64,000 nucleotides of DNA from Acinetobacter celticus (GTDB lineage Bacteria; Pseudomonadota; Gammaproteobacteria; Pseudomonadales; Moraxellaceae), in the NCBI RefSeq assembly GCF_001707755.1, contig NZ_MBDL01000015.1:1-64000 (forward strand), read 5' to 3'. The translations under genes and the position numbers were made by a program. Positions within the stretch are counted from its first letter, which is position 1, and each line of letters starts with the position of its first letter. This document shows, one piece after another, positions 7,230 through 17,962 of this stretch. Below the pieces are notes generated by a model. That model was not told where the DNA came from, did not search any database, and was given only the letters and a program-made list of their open reading frames with translations.

Positions 7230-9185
7230 CTACTGTGAGCTACGCATCGGTATGCTTTGCATCCGTTTACCAATGGACTGCGCACCCTGTCCAAGCAAGA
7301 CCCCATAATGTGTCGCATTGGTCATCACGTGCTTGACATAGTCACGTGTTTCGGTCAATGGAATGCTTTCAGCGTACTGATCGGCCGCAATATTTGCTTC
7401 ATCTGACTGCCAACGGCGTGCACGATTTGGCCCTGCGTTGTAACCTGCCGTGGCTAAAACAGGACTATTGCTTAATTGACTTTGAATCATCGACAAATAG
7501 AACGTACCGTAGCGAATATTGGTATTCATATCGGTTAATGCTGCAGGGTTGTAAGTTTCGCCCATCTGACGCGCAACCAATTTTGCCGTATTGGGCATAA
7601 TCTGCATTAAGCCACCCGCGCCCACATGTGAACGTGCCGTTGTGTTAAAACGACTTTCTTGACGCATCAAACCATAAGCCCAAGCAGGATCGATGCCTGC
7701 ATTTTTACTATGACTAACCACGTAGGCTTGATGAGGCATGGCATAACGTAAACTATAATTATGCTGATTGACCGTTCTATCGGCCGCATAAATAGCACGG
7801 TCATACCATCCCATGTCAGTTGCACGTTTGGCTGCAGCCAAAAGTAAACCATCATCTTTTTTCAAATACGCCTGACGAACAGCCCAATTCCATTCACGGT
7901 TAATATAACTGTCTGGCGCATTCACATTACGTAATGCAAAAGCACGGCGGAAATGAATGTCTTGACTTAGGCGTTGCGCATCGGCATTACTGGGTTGTGC
8001 ATTGTTGGGTACACTACTATAACTTTGTCCAACATGGTCTTTTGCCAGTAGATTATGATAATCGTCACCTTGTGCTAAACGCTTAAAAATTGCTTGTGCT
8101 GTACGTTTAGATGAAGCGTCGCCACGTTGTTCAGAAGCACGCGCCAACCAATATTGCCAACGGTCTTCTTGACGTTGGGTCACACTCATACTATCAATGG
8201 CACGAATTAAGCTTTCCCATGCACTAAAACGAATAGCTTGACGTGCATAAATTTCAGCTTCTTCAGAACTAAACGGTAGTCCGTAACTGGCATCTAAATA
8301 ATTCAGCACATCGCGACTAAAATTATTTTTCATCACCGTCGTGCCACCAATATAGCCCACTGTTCTATATAGCGCCCGTTGCACATCCGAAGGTGTACCT
8401 TCTGCAGCTCGTTTTACAGAGGCCATCGCGGAAGGTAAATCACTGTCCGCTAAACGTCCCAAGGCATAAATAAGGTAGGCTTGATCTTCTTTACTGGTCT
8501 TTGGTGCCGACCATAAATAGTTCATTGGGTTGCTTTGAATACTATTTAACTGTGCCAAAGACAAATTCATATTAATACTTTGCGCGGTTGCAATAGCCTG
8601 ACCCGATTGCCCTGCTCTGAGTTGTCCCCATAAGCGTTGCTGACGATCTTGCTCGCTCATTAGTGGGCTAGACAACATCATTCGTCCTAACCCTGTACAC
8701 GATTCGGGCTGTGAGTTGGTGGCCAACCACACATCTTTAAATTCTGCGTACACCAAAGGGTCGCCTGACTTGGCACGCACTTGCGCCATTGCACAGGTTT
8801 CAGCCTGATCAGGATTGGTCACATACTGTAAGAGTGGTTGCGCGGCACTAAAATCGGCCTGTTTTACTTTTTCTTCGACATAATCGGCAGCCAATTTTTC
8901 AGCCATAGCCGATTGAGGATAGCGCTGGGCAAAACTGACAATCTGCGAAGCAGGCTGAGAAGCTAAATTATTGTTGAGTATCCAATATTCAGGATAGTAA
9001 CCCAGTGCATCATTCTGCATGGCATCCTGATACTGCTGAAGCATGCTGATATTACTGGCACTGGCTGCGCGTAACGCCTCATTAAACTGTTCATCTGCTG
9101 CATTTGCATAAGAAACACATGCCGATGCCACGCCTAAGGCAAGCAATTGATAAGATTTTTTGTGTTTCCAAACTTTATTTAACAT
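7230..9185 (-). CDS. slt: Soluble lytic murein transglycosylase
   Basis: A periplasmic enzyme that cleaves the MurNAc-GlcNAc bond of peptidoglycan to form 1,6-anhydroMurNAc ends. 651 residues, as for Slt70. The signal peptide ends near residue 29 (SYANA/A). A long superhelical region of helices (about 35-450) precedes the C-terminal lysozyme-like SLT domain (about 485-620), with the catalytic Glu in GLMRQESRF and the family signatures GAGGLMQIMP and AGYNAGPNRARRW. The downstream partner is the RNase T2-like gene. It is divergent from miaB. Confidence 0.95.
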   Translation of the reverse strand: MLNKVWKHKKSYQLLALGVASACVSYANAADEQFNEALRAASASNISMLQQYQDAMQNDALGYYPEYWILNNNLASQPASQIVSFAQRYPQSAMAEKLAADYVEEKVKQADFSAAQPLLQYVTNPDQAETCAMAQVRAKSGDPLVYAEFKDVWLATNSQPESCTGLGRMMLSSPLMSEQDRQQRLWGQLRAGQSGQAIATAQSINMNLSLAQLNSIQSNPMNYLWSAPKTSKEDQAYLIYALGRLADSDLPSAMASVKRAAEGTPSDVQRALYRTVGYIGGTTVMKNNFSRDVLNYLDASYGLPFSSEEAEIYARQAIRFSAWESLIRAIDSMSVTQRQEDRWQYWLARASEQRGDASSKRTAQAIFKRLAQGDDYHNLLAKDHVGQSYSSVPNNAQPSNADAQRLSQDIHFRRAFALRNVNAPDSYINREWNWAVRQAYLKKDDGLLLAAAKRATDMGWYDRAIYAADRTVNQHNYSLRYAMPHQAYVVSHSKNAGIDPAWAYGLMRQESRFNTTARSHVGAGGLMQIMPNTAKLVARQMGETYNPAALTDMNTNIRYGTFYLSMIQSQLSNSPVLATAGYNAGPNRARRWQSDEANIAADQYAESIPLTETRDYVKHVMTNATHYGVLLGQGAQSIGKRMQSIPMRSSQ

Positions 9186-9501
9186 CCACTTGCCTTCTTT
9201 GATTCACTTTTAGCGATACGTGCATTCTGCTAATCATTTTTAAGTTAGTTTAATAACTCTAAACCGACTGTATTGTTGTGTTATGTAACCTTATGATTAA
9301 ACAATATTAATCTTCAAACATTTTTACTTCACAAATCAATCTTTCTTGCGCGCTATTTTAAACTATAAGTTTATCTCGAATTACTGTTAAAATATGCGCC
9401 TTTCACAAATATAGAAATTAATTGAGGCATATAGACTGCAGGTTCATTTCAAGCGTCTGCCAAACTTAATACTCTTCGAAACTATGCTTTTAGGAGCCTA
9501 C

Positions 9502-10959
9502 ATGACGGTTCAAACCTTCATCCCAAATGGTGCCCAAGCTGCCGCAGAAAACACTGTTACCCAGCCACAGCACACCCCAGCCATCGATGGTTCAGTAAAA
9601 AAACTGTACATCGAAACGCAAGGGTGTCAGATGAATGAGTATGACAGTCACCGCATGGCAGACCTTTTAGGCGACTCACACGGTTATGTGCTGACCAAAG
9701 ACCCGAAAGATGCTGATATTCTGCTAATGAATACCTGCTCAATTCGTGAAAAGGCACAAGAAAAAGTCTTTTCGGAACTGGGTCGCTGGCGCAAGTTGAA
9801 AGATAAAAATCCTGACCTGATTATTGGGGTGGGTGGCTGTGTGGCTTCGCAAGAAGGCGATAACATTCAAAAACGTGCCAATTATGTCGATATGATTTTT
9901 GGCCCACAAACCTTGCACCGCTTGCCACAAATGCTCGATCAACATTTTGAGCAAGTTGAAAAACCGAAAAAAGATAAAATTAAACTGATAGATATTTCCT
10001 TCCCTGACATTGAAAAATTTGACTTTTTACCTGAACCGCGTGTTGAAGGTTACAAAGCATTTGTTTCAATTATGGAAGGTTGCTCTAAATACTGCTCATT
10101 CTGTGTCGTGCCTTATACCCGTGGCGAAGAAGTTTCGCGTCCATTGGACGATGTACTGGCTGAAATCGCCACCTTGGCTGAAAAAGGTGTACGTGAAATT
10201 TCATTGTTGGGCCAAAACGTCAATGGCTACCGCGGTGAAACCTTTGAAGGTGAAATTTGCACCTTTGCAGACTTGCTTCGTTTAGTGGCTGAAATTTCTG
10301 GTATTGGTCGTATCCGTTATACGACATCTCACCCGCTTGAATTCAATGATGATCTGATTCAGTGCTACCACGATTTACCACAAATGGTGTCACATTTACA
10401 CTTGCCTGTACAAAGCGGTTCCAATGATGTGCTTCAAGCCATGAAGCGTAACCACACCATTGACGTCTATATTGATAAAATTGCAAAACTACGCAAAGTC
10501 CGCCCAGATATGCACTTATCTTCTGACTTTATTATTGGTTTCCCAGGCGAAACTGATGCTCACTTTGAAGAAACCTATCAATTTATTCAAGAGATGGATT
10601 TCGATCATTCTTACAGTTTTATCTATTCAAAACGCCCAGGTACGCCTGCGTCTGAACTTGAAGATAATATTCCTGAAGATGTGAAGAAAGAGCGCCTTGC
10701 CAAAGTTCAACAATGGATTAAGCAATCAAGTATTGATAAAACGGATGCCATGTTGGGAACCATCCAACGCGTTTTGGTCGAAAATGTTTCAGAAAAAGAT
10801 CCAAATCTACTCATTGGTACAGCCGACAACACCCGTTTAGTGTCATTTATTGGCGACCCTGCTTGGGTTGGACGCTTTGCTGAAATTGAAGTCACAGATA
10901 TCAAAACGCTCAAGTTTGTTTACGGCGAGCTCTTGAATCTTGAACCTGACGTGGCGTAA
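9502..10959 (+). CDS. miaB: tRNA-2-methylthio-N6-dimethylallyladenosine synthase
   Basis: A radical-SAM methylthiotransferase that converts i6A37 to ms2i6A37 in tRNAs reading UNN codons. 485 residues from the ATG at 9502, preferred because AGGAG (9492-9496) is 5 bases upstream; an in-frame ATG at 9484 lacks a site. Domains: N-terminal UPF0004 with three cluster cysteines ([29 protein letters not shown]), the radical-SAM CxxxCxxC ([17 protein letters not shown]), and a C-terminal TRAM domain (from about residue 415). It has an N-terminal extension of about 35 residues relative to E. coli. It heads the miaB-ybeZ-ybeY operon. Confidence 0.96.
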   Translation: MTVQTFIPNGAQAAAENTVTQPQHTPAIDGSVKKLYIETQGCQMNEYDSHRMADLLGDSHGYVLTKDPKDADILLMNTCSIREKAQEKVFSELGRWRKLKDKNPDLIIGVGGCVASQEGDNIQKRANYVDMIFGPQTLHRLPQMLDQHFEQVEKPKKDKIKLIDISFPDIEKFDFLPEPRVEGYKAFVSIMEGCSKYCSFCVVPYTRGEEVSRPLDDVLAEIATLAEKGVREISLLGQNVNGYRGETFEGEICTFADLLRLVAEISGIGRIRYTTSHPLEFNDDLIQCYHDLPQMVSHLHLPVQSGSNDVLQAMKRNHTIDVYIDKIAKLRKVRPDMHLSSDFIIGFPGETDAHFEETYQFIQEMDFDHSYSFIYSKRPGTPASELEDNIPEDVKKERLAKVQQWIKQSSIDKTDAMLGTIQRVLVENVSEKDPNLLIGTADNTRLVSFIGDPAWVGRFAEIEVTDIKTLKFVYGELLNLEPDVA

Positions 10960-10998
10960 TGTAAGAGCTGGACTCAAGACTACTTTTAAGGAATTCTC

Positions 10999-12075
10999 TT
11001 GACTGCAGCGATTCGGCGTACAGTAACATTTCCTGGCGTTTCTCTTGACCGTTTGCAAAGCATGCTTGGTGCTTACAACGGTCATTTGAAACAAATTGAA
11101 CAACGTTTAGATGTCACTATTTCCCATCGGGCAGATGCCTTTTTTATTAATGGTGAAATTGATGCGGTAGAAAGAGCCGAAGGCCTTTTACATCGTTTGC
11201 ATGAAGAATCAGAAATTTCCAATCAAATTACAGCAGACACATTGCACCTCATGATTCAAGGTAGCCAAACCGAACCTGCGTTTCCAAAAGATGTGGAAGA
11301 TGCAGAACATTCAGACCTAGATGAAGTCTGGCTACAAACCCGCAAAGGCCGAATTAACCCACGCGGGGCCAATCAAAAACGCTATGTACAACGTATTCTC
11401 AACAGTGATATTTCATTTGGTATTGGCCCAGCAGGTACAGGGAAAACCTATCTTGCTGTGGCTGCGGCGGTAGACATGTTGGAACGCAATGAAATTCAGC
11501 GGATTTTATTGGTGCGTCCTGCCGTTGAAGCTGGTGAGAAACTCGGTTTTTTACCCGGTGATTTAAGCCAAAAAATTGATCCGTATTTGCGCCCATTGTA
11601 TGACGCTTTATATGAAATGTTGGGTTTTGAAAAAGTTGCAAAGCTGATTGAACGCCAAGTGATTGAAGTTGCACCTCTTGCCTACATGCGCGGACGAACA
11701 CTCAACCATTCTTTTGTCATTTTAGATGAAGCACAGAACACCACCCCTGAACAGATGAAAATGTTCCTGACCCGTTTAGGTTTCGGTTCACGTGCAGTCA
11801 TTACGGGTGACGTCACCCAAGTCGACTTACCTCGCGGACAACAGTCTGGTCTGGCGCATTGTTTGCGTGTGCTTGAAAAAGTCACAGAAATTCATATCAC
11901 CCGCTTCCATTCCCGTGATGTGGTGCGTCATCAATTGGTGCAAAAAATTGTTGAAGCCTACGAAGGATGGGATAGCGACCAACAGCGCCTCAGCGCTGAA
12001 GCTCGTGCTGAACGCAAAGCGTATCAAGATGCACTTGTTGCCGATAATGATACGAAAGCCGATGCACAGAATTAA
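10999..12075 (+). CDS. ybeZ: PhoH-like ATPase YbeZ
   Basis: A cytosolic P-loop ATPase of the PhoH family, 358 residues, linked to the YbeY endoribonuclease in RNA processing. The TTG at 10999 is taken as start: AAGGA lies upstream, and the conserved N-terminus RTVTFPGVSLDRLQSMLG would be lost from the next ATG. An N-terminal KH-like region (about 1-90) precedes the ATPase with Walker A GPAGTGKT (about 141-148) and Walker B VILDEAQN. It lies 39 bases after miaB and 17 bases before ybeY. Confidence 0.93.
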   Translation: MTAAIRRTVTFPGVSLDRLQSMLGAYNGHLKQIEQRLDVTISHRADAFFINGEIDAVERAEGLLHRLHEESEISNQITADTLHLMIQGSQTEPAFPKDVEDAEHSDLDEVWLQTRKGRINPRGANQKRYVQRILNSDISFGIGPAGTGKTYLAVAAAVDMLERNEIQRILLVRPAVEAGEKLGFLPGDLSQKIDPYLRPLYDALYEMLGFEKVAKLIERQVIEVAPLAYMRGRTLNHSFVILDEAQNTTPEQMKMFLTRLGFGSRAVITGDVTQVDLPRGQQSGLAHCLRVLEKVTEIHITRFHSRDVVRHQLVQKIVEAYEGWDSDQQRLSAEARAERKAYQDALVADNDTKADAQN

Positions 12076-12092
12076 AGATTTAGGGATTCATT

Positions 12093-12572
12093 TTGAAACT
12101 TAGCCTCTCATTACAACAATCGTTTGAAGCACCTGAATTGGTGCTTAAACGTGCGTATTTAAAGAAAGTTGTTGAAACCACACTACGGTATATCGACACA
12201 CAAAGTGATTGTGAAATCGGTATCGCCTGTGTCGACAATGATGAAAGTCATAAACTCAATCTGCAATATCGCGGGAAAGACAAACCAACCAATGTGCTGT
12301 CTTTTCCAAGTGACTTGCCCGATGAAATGGCACAAATTTTAGATACCTTCCCGATTGGTGATTTGGTCATTTCAATTCCTGTGGTTTTACAAGAAGCGAT
12401 TGAGCAAAACAAAGCCCCAATTGAGCATTTCACCCACATGCTGGTACATGGCACATTACATTTAATGGGCTATGATCATGAAACATCGGATGAAGATGCC
12501 GAAGAAATGGAAGCTTTAGAAATTGAGATTTTAGCCAAACTCGGGTTTAAAAATCCGTATCTAGAACAGTAA
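12093..12572 (+). CDS. ybeY: rRNA maturation endoribonuclease YbeY
   Basis: A single-strand endoribonuclease for 16S rRNA 3'-end maturation and 70S quality control. 159 residues from a TTG start at 12093, with AGGGA 6 bases upstream. The Zn-binding signature H-x3-H-x5-H appears as [11 protein letters not shown] (about residues 114-124), preceded by the family segment [10 protein letters not shown]. Third gene of the miaB operon, whose order is conserved in gammaproteobacteria. Confidence 0.95.
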   Translation: MKLSLSLQQSFEAPELVLKRAYLKKVVETTLRYIDTQSDCEIGIACVDNDESHKLNLQYRGKDKPTNVLSFPSDLPDEMAQILDTFPIGDLVISIPVVLQEAIEQNKAPIEHFTHMLVHGTLHLMGYDHETSDEDAEEMEALEIEILAKLGFKNPYLEQ

Positions 12573-12672
12573 TTTTTATATCCAAACCCATCAAACCCGA
12601 TTAATCTCGATTCGTCGGGTTTATTTATGCTAAAAATAAGCCAATATAAAAAACAAATGAAGGCAACATAAA

Positions 12673-13071
12673 ATGTACCGACCGATTTCGGCAATCTTAT
12701 TCGCACTCGGGTTCTGTTGTACTGCCCCACTCTATGCCAATGATCAAACCTTCTGTAAGGAAGTACAATTTCAAGCCACAAATCAAACTTGGGCTGGACA
12801 CTATTATTTGCAAGGCGTCATGGAAGTTGGATCAGAGCTGTTGCTTCAAGACAATGGAAAGTTTAAATGGTATTTAGCCGTGGGATCTCTAGACCAATAT
12901 GCCGAAGGCACATGGTGGAAAAATGGCAACTGCATTGGTTTAAAAGCACTCCCTAAATATAAAAAACACTTAGAAATCTTCCCGACACGCTTAGAAATTA
13001 CAGACACTCATTTAACCGTAACTTGGCTGGATGGCAGTCAGAAAGGCGCTTATATTCGTGCAACCCCATAA
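12673..13071 (+). CDS. Small secreted protein of unknown function
   Basis: 132 residues with a signal peptide (1-22, cut near LYA/ND), so probably periplasmic. The mature part has two cysteines and a beta-rich pattern with many aromatic residues (WAGHYYLQG, WYLAVGSLDQYAEGTWWKNG). No catalytic motif is evident, and I do not recognise the family with confidence. It is separated from ybeY by 100 bases and is convergent with the TonB-like gene, leaving only about 40 bases between them. Confidence 0.72.
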   Translation: MYRPISAILFALGFCCTAPLYANDQTFCKEVQFQATNQTWAGHYYLQGVMEVGSELLLQDNGKFKWYLAVGSLDQYAEGTWWKNGNCIGLKALPKYKKHLEIFPTRLEITDTHLTVTWLDGSQKGAYIRATP

Positions 13072-13110
13072 AAGCCAAACAATGAAATACCAATGATGAA
13101 GTGCAACGAA

Positions 13111-13989
13111 TCAATGTACTTCGAATTCAGCTTGAGCTGGGTCAAAACGCCACGTGCGTACAATACGCAGTTCTGAAATATCTTTCATATTGCTATCAAA
13201 ACCGCCAAAAGGTGCAGCTTTACGCACGGAAGTCTTGGCAGCGTCATCCAACATACTGTGCCCTGAACTTTCAATTAAACGAATGGCACGAATGCCCCCA
13301 TTTTGGTTCAAAATTACCATCAAACGAACTTCACCAGCAAGATTCTGCTGTTTAGCGGCATCTGGATAATAGCGATTGCCGTAAAACTCGACTTTTTGAC
13401 GGAATTTTTCCATGTATCCTGCGGTATTGTCTTGCTTGGCTTGAATCCCATCAATGGTTTTAATTTTTTGCTGACGGCTAAAGTTTTGTTGGCGTTGTAA
13501 ATACTGTGCTTCGATACTGGCAATCATGGCAGATTTGGCTTGAAACTGACTTTGCATTTCTTCTGCGGTCTTTTTACGCTGATTTTCGTCTGCTTGCTTC
13601 TGCCAACTTAAGGTGGTCATTAACACTTTTTCTTCAAAATTGAGTTCACGTTTTTGCTGTAATTTATCCAAACTCTGTTGTGTCTGTTCACCTGTGGTCT
13701 GATCAACCATTGGCGCTGGCATATCGGTAGACATTCGATGCGACTCACGAAATTTCCCTGAGCCTTGCTGATCGGCTTGTGCCAAAAAATCTGCATGTTC
13801 AACTTTGACATCACTAGGACGTAAACTCACCGCAATTTCTTTGGTGCTCATATCATTTTCTTGTGGCATCGCAAATTGCATGGTTAACACAAGTAAATGC
13901 ACAACAGCGGCCAAAGCAACTGCACTGGTAAAAATTGGATCTTTCCACCAGTCTTGAATGAAAGGTTTATACGTCATTTTTTTCAACAT
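13111..13989 (-). CDS. TonB-like energy transducer protein
   Basis: About 292 residues from the ATG at 13989; the reading frame extends to 14091 but that stretch looks non-coding, and neither start has a clear Shine-Dalgarno. One N-terminal membrane segment (about 18-38) anchors it in the inner membrane. A charged, Gln-rich, partly coiled region (about 75-195) leads to a C-terminal TonB domain (about 215-285: GEVRLMVILNQNGGIRAI, SGHSMLDDAAK). TonB proteins pass proton-motive energy from ExbB/ExbD to outer-membrane receptors, but no exbBD or receptor genes adjoin, so it may be a specialised TonB/TolA-like transducer. Confidence 0.8.
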   Translation of the reverse strand: MLKKMTYKPFIQDWWKDPIFTSAVALAAVVHLLVLTMQFAMPQENDMSTKEIAVSLRPSDVKVEHADFLAQADQQGSGKFRESHRMSTDMPAPMVDQTTGEQTQQSLDKLQQKRELNFEEKVLMTTLSWQKQADENQRKKTAEEMQSQFQAKSAMIASIEAQYLQRQQNFSRQQKIKTIDGIQAKQDNTAGYMEKFRQKVEFYGNRYYPDAAKQQNLAGEVRLMVILNQNGGIRAIRLIESSGHSMLDDAAKTSVRKAAPFGGFDSNMKDISELRIVRTWRFDPAQAEFEVH

Positions 13990-14233
13990 CACATTAATAC
14001 GACAATTTGCCGATATCCCCAAGCACTCTAAGTGAGTATAAAAGAAGTAGAGTTTTCGTTTTTTGAATGAAAATGATAAATCCATCAACAAATGAATAGA
14101 ACGCTTTCAAAATCCTAAAAATGCTGCTATTAATTTTGCTAAACTGCAAGCTCCGGACATTGTATTTTTTGCATAATTCGACAAGATACCCCCAATATTT
14201 TTAAAAGCTTATTTGCTAGGACGCACTATAAAT

Positions 14234-14917
14234 ATGCAAACGCTCATTTCCAATCTTTCTCAACGCATCCGCCGAGTGTATCAAAAGGCTGAAGGGTTTA
14301 TTGAAGATGAACGTGAATTTCCACTTTCTCAAGTGTTTTTAAATGCAACCTTTCAGCGTTTTGTAACCGACAACGTTAAAATGCTTCAGGACTTGCACGC
14401 AGATTTACATGATGACTGGCTGCGCCTGTATGCCACACTCAATTACAACGGCTTAGACATTACGCTCTCGGTCGATTTAAAACTGGTGCAAATGGAGCTG
14501 AATAAAACCACCCAATTAATTGTCTTTGAGCAAATTAGCGACACCAAAGTGATTGATGCCAAATATCCTAATTTTTTATATAAAATGGGGGTTCGTCTGG
14601 CTTTGTGCTTTTATCAAAAAGTGTTGAATGATGACCCATTGGGTATGATTTTAGAAAAGTTAAAAGTGATTAAAGTAAAAGATGATTTATTACATTTGGA
14701 CTTAAACCGCTGGTTAGGAAAACAGCGCTCAATTATCGAAACCTTAGCCAAAGTCCATGTGAACCATGCCGTACTCAGAGAAGCCGAATTGGTGGTGATG
14801 GGCAATGTCAATATTGCAGCATTATTCAGCAAAATGGCTTCAGCAAAATTTGAAAAATGGGATGATTCAGACTTAGAAGAAACCAATGTCACGCCTATTC
14901 AGCAAAAAGAAAAATAA
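14234..14917 (+). CDS. Hypothetical cytosolic protein
   Basis: 227 residues from the ATG at 14234; AGGA at 14218 is a little distant, and a TTG seven codons upstream is the alternative. The sequence mixes helices and strands, has no signal peptide or membrane segment, and shows no motif I recognise. The C-terminus is acidic and then Lys/Gln-rich. It is divergent from the TonB-like gene and followed by a clear terminator, so it is probably monocistronic. Function unknown. Confidence 0.75.
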   Translation: MQTLISNLSQRIRRVYQKAEGFIEDEREFPLSQVFLNATFQRFVTDNVKMLQDLHADLHDDWLRLYATLNYNGLDITLSVDLKLVQMELNKTTQLIVFEQISDTKVIDAKYPNFLYKMGVRLALCFYQKVLNDDPLGMILEKLKVIKVKDDLLHLDLNRWLGKQRSIIETLAKVHVNHAVLREAELVVMGNVNIAALFSKMASAKFEKWDDSDLEETNVTPIQQKEK

Positions 14918-14951
14918 GGGCAATCTGTTTCACCCCCCCAAAAAATATAAA

Positions 14952-14987
14952 AAGCAGCAGTAAATATACATTTTTTACTGCTTTTTT
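14952..14987 (+). terminator. Intrinsic terminator
   Basis: AGCAGTAAA-loop-TTTACTGCT followed by TTTTT, about 35 bases after the stop at 14917. Confidence 0.8.
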
Positions 14988-15083
14988 ACTCCAATCTCCA
15001 CAATCCACGCGCATAATTAGCAACTAGCGCTATTGTAAAATAGAAAATTAAATTACTTAAAACTTCATAGGAAAACATCACTT

Positions 15084-15797
15084 ATGGCTACAAATGCAAT
15101 CAAAACCTTAGGTCTTGCTGCGGGTGTTTCTACTGCGTTGCTCTTTACAGGCTTCGCAAGTCAAACCTTTGCCATGAGTCCATTCCAAGCAAGTTATCAA
15201 TTTAACTACAATGGCAAGAACATGGGTTCGGCAACCCGTACGCTGAGCAAATCTGGCAACAATTGGTCTTATGTTTTTGTGGCCAAAGCTGGTGCAATTG
15301 CCTCTGCAACTGAATCCAGTATGTTTAGCCTTAACGGCACTGCAATTACATCGCAAAGCTTTAAACGTAGCAGTAAAATTTTAGTGCACAACAACACCAT
15401 GAGCATTAATTTTAATCCAAGTAGCAAAACCATCAACACCAAAAAAGATGATAAAGCACGTTCATTTGCTTGGAAAAGTGGTGTGTTAGATGAACTGAAT
15501 GCCGAACTTCAGTTACGTGAAGACTTAAAATCAAGTGGTTTAAAATCGAGCTACTGGATTGCCGATGCCAAAGAAATTGAAGCACGTAAGTTCGTAAAAC
15601 AAGGCACAGAAACCGTCAAAACGCCGTATGGCACTTTCGACACCGTTAAAGTCGTCATGAAACATGATAAACCAGGACGTGAAACTATTTTCTGGTTAGC
15701 ACCTAAATTAGACTATACACCCGTTAAAATGAGCCACCTAGATGGCAAAACATCATACGGTTTACTGTTAAGTGGCTATAAAGGGCCAACAAGTTAA
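15084..15797 (+). CDS. DUF3108 domain-containing periplasmic protein
   Basis: 237 residues with a signal peptide (about 1-30, ending QTFA/M). The remainder matches the DUF3108 pattern: ASYQFNYNGKNMGSATRTL at the start of the mature protein, followed by a beta-rich body and a C-terminal YGTFDTVKV...ETIFWLAPKLDYTPVKM segment. Such proteins are predicted beta-barrel-like periplasmic proteins of unknown role. It is flanked by a terminator upstream and by xpt 89 bases downstream. Confidence 0.82.
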   Translation: MATNAIKTLGLAAGVSTALLFTGFASQTFAMSPFQASYQFNYNGKNMGSATRTLSKSGNNWSYVFVAKAGAIASATESSMFSLNGTAITSQSFKRSSKILVHNNTMSINFNPSSKTINTKKDDKARSFAWKSGVLDELNAELQLREDLKSSGLKSSYWIADAKEIEARKFVKQGTETVKTPYGTFDTVKVVMKHDKPGRETIFWLAPKLDYTPVKMSHLDGKTSYGLLLSGYKGPTS

Positions 15798-15859
15798 TCG
15801 ATTTGATCAATTTCGCTTGCATTTTTCTTGGTGCTTTTTAAAATACGCCTTTGCTTTAA

Positions 15860-16462
<603 letters not shown>

Positions 16463-16483
16463 GTTCGCGTCTTTTCGAATATT

Positions 16484-16508
16484 AAAGAGTGCATTTGCGC
16501 TCTTTTTT
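16484..16508 (+). terminator. Intrinsic terminator of xpt
   Basis: AAGAGTGC-ATTT-GCGCTCTT followed by TTTT, about 20 bases after the xpt stop. Confidence 0.75.
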
Positions 16509-16743
16509 ATGGCCTGATGCACGCGGAAGCAATCAGACCTCATTCATCAATCAACAAATCATCATCAATTGCTAGTGAAATTAATATTGAAAGAAGTCTA
16601 ATGAATAAGCGCTAAAATTCTGTGTCCTTGCAAAATTATGACAAATTTGTCATCTTTGAATAGTTTCGTTGATGCAAAAAAGTACTATTGTGTATCTACA
16701 ATTAGAAAACAAAACCCCACCTTTTTTATTCAGGCCAAGCCTC

Positions 16744-17151
16744 ATGAGTACAGACCACTCCTTAACACAGCCACAAAACATTCAATGTCCCAAATGTGCT
16801 TCAACCGACATTGAAGTGCGCAATCACGAACAACACTTACAAAAAATTGGCGGTGTACTACTCAGTGGTGCTGGAACAGCAGCAGGAACAGTCGGTGGAG
16901 CAGCCTCTGGCGCATCCATTGGCGCTATGATTGGTGCAACCGCTGGGCCATTAGGAGTCATTATGGGTGGTACTGTGGGTACTTTTGTGGGTGCCATTAG
17001 TGTGGGTATTACAGGCGGTTTTCTAGGTCATCGTTTTGGTAAAAAAGCAGGTGTCATTGTGGATCAAAACATATTTCTCGATTACCAATGTAAAACATGT
17101 AAACATCGCTTTAAACTGCAACACACCACAGAAAACCCAAATAAAACCTAA
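16744..17151 (+). CDS. Glycine-zipper membrane protein with split zinc ribbon
   Basis: 135 residues from the ATG at 16744; an upstream TTG at 16669 would add 25 unlikely residues. Two CxxC knuckles, C15PKC18 and C116KTC119, lie at opposite ends and together would make a treble-clef or zinc-ribbon site. Between them (about 36-105) is a Gly/Ala-rich stretch with GxxxG repeats forming two or three short hydrophobic segments, a glycine zipper. This predicts a membrane hairpin with both termini on the same, probably cytosolic, side, joined by zinc. Function unknown. Confidence 0.75.
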   Translation: MSTDHSLTQPQNIQCPKCASTDIEVRNHEQHLQKIGGVLLSGAGTAAGTVGGAASGASIGAMIGATAGPLGVIMGGTVGTFVGAISVGITGGFLGHRFGKKAGVIVDQNIFLDYQCKTCKHRFKLQHTTENPNKT

Positions 17152-17179
17152 ATAAAATAACCATAGAAGTCATGAAAAT

Positions 17180-17222
17180 AAAAATGCAGGAACAGTACGA
17201 TGAATACATTTTCCTGCATTTG
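17180..17222. terminator. Bidirectional terminator-like hairpin
   Basis: AAATGCAGGAA (17183-17193) and TTCCTGCATTT form an 11-bp stem around a roughly 17-base loop between the convergent glycine-zipper and wrbA-like genes. Confidence 0.6.
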
Positions 17223-17259
17223 GTCTGCAAAATTTTAAACGACAGAGCTTTTGAAAAAC

Positions 17260-17868
17260 TTAAACCAGTTTTTTAACCACAGCACCTAAACGCTTCCCTT
17301 GTTCTTCGCATAAGTTTTTTTCATCCTGACTTAAAGATAAATCATGACGTGGCCCACTGACATGGCTCGCACCATACGGCGTTCCCCCTGTTTTAGTATA
17401 AGACAACGCAGGCTGTGCATTGCTTAAACCCATAATCATCATGCCATGATGAAACAGAGGTGGAAGCATGGTCAATAAAGTACTTTCCTGTCCGCCATGC
17501 ATTGAACCCGAAGCGGTAAAGACACATGCAGGCTTGCCATGCAATGCACCATTCAGCCATAAACTGGTGGTCTGATCTAAAAAATATTTCATTTCAGAAG
17601 CCATATTACCAAAACGTGTTGGCGAACCCAGTGCCAAACCCGAACAGTTTGCCAGCTCATCTAAAGTACAGTAAATATCACCTTCTTCAGGAATACTTGG
17701 CGCAGCTTCAGTCACAACAGTGGCAATATTCGGCACAGTCCGAATTTTGACTGCAACGCCTGCCGACTCAACACCATTGGCAATCAAATGCGCCATTTCT
17801 TTGGTTGATCCATATTTACTGTAATAAAGCACAAGAACATAAGGTTGCATATTTTTTATAAATGACAT
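17260..17868 (-). CDS. wrbA: NAD(P)H:quinone oxidoreductase, WrbA-like flavodoxin
   Basis: 202 residues, the usual size of the WrbA family, which reduces quinones by two electrons using FMN. The FMN phosphate loop is YYSKYGSTKEMAHLIANG (about residues 15-32), and the second FMN-contact motif GSPTRFGNMASEMKYFLDQT is family-typical. A Met at residue 7 is an alternative start; neither has a clear Shine-Dalgarno. It is convergent with the gene upstream of it on the map and divergent from the YihY-type gene. Confidence 0.9.
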   Translation of the reverse strand: MSFIKNMQPYVLVLYYSKYGSTKEMAHLIANGVESAGVAVKIRTVPNIATVVTEAAPSIPEEGDIYCTLDELANCSGLALGSPTRFGNMASEMKYFLDQTTSLWLNGALHGKPACVFTASGSMHGGQESTLLTMLPPLFHHGMMIMGLSNAQPALSYTKTGGTPYGASHVSGPRHDLSLSQDEKNLCEEQGKRLGAVVKKLV

Positions 17869-17962
17869 TAAAAAGAAAACTATACGGTATTTTTCCTTTT
17901 TTTTGGGTAAGCTTAGACCAGAAACTTTAGCAATATGATTAAAAAAATTGAGACTTTAGCGC

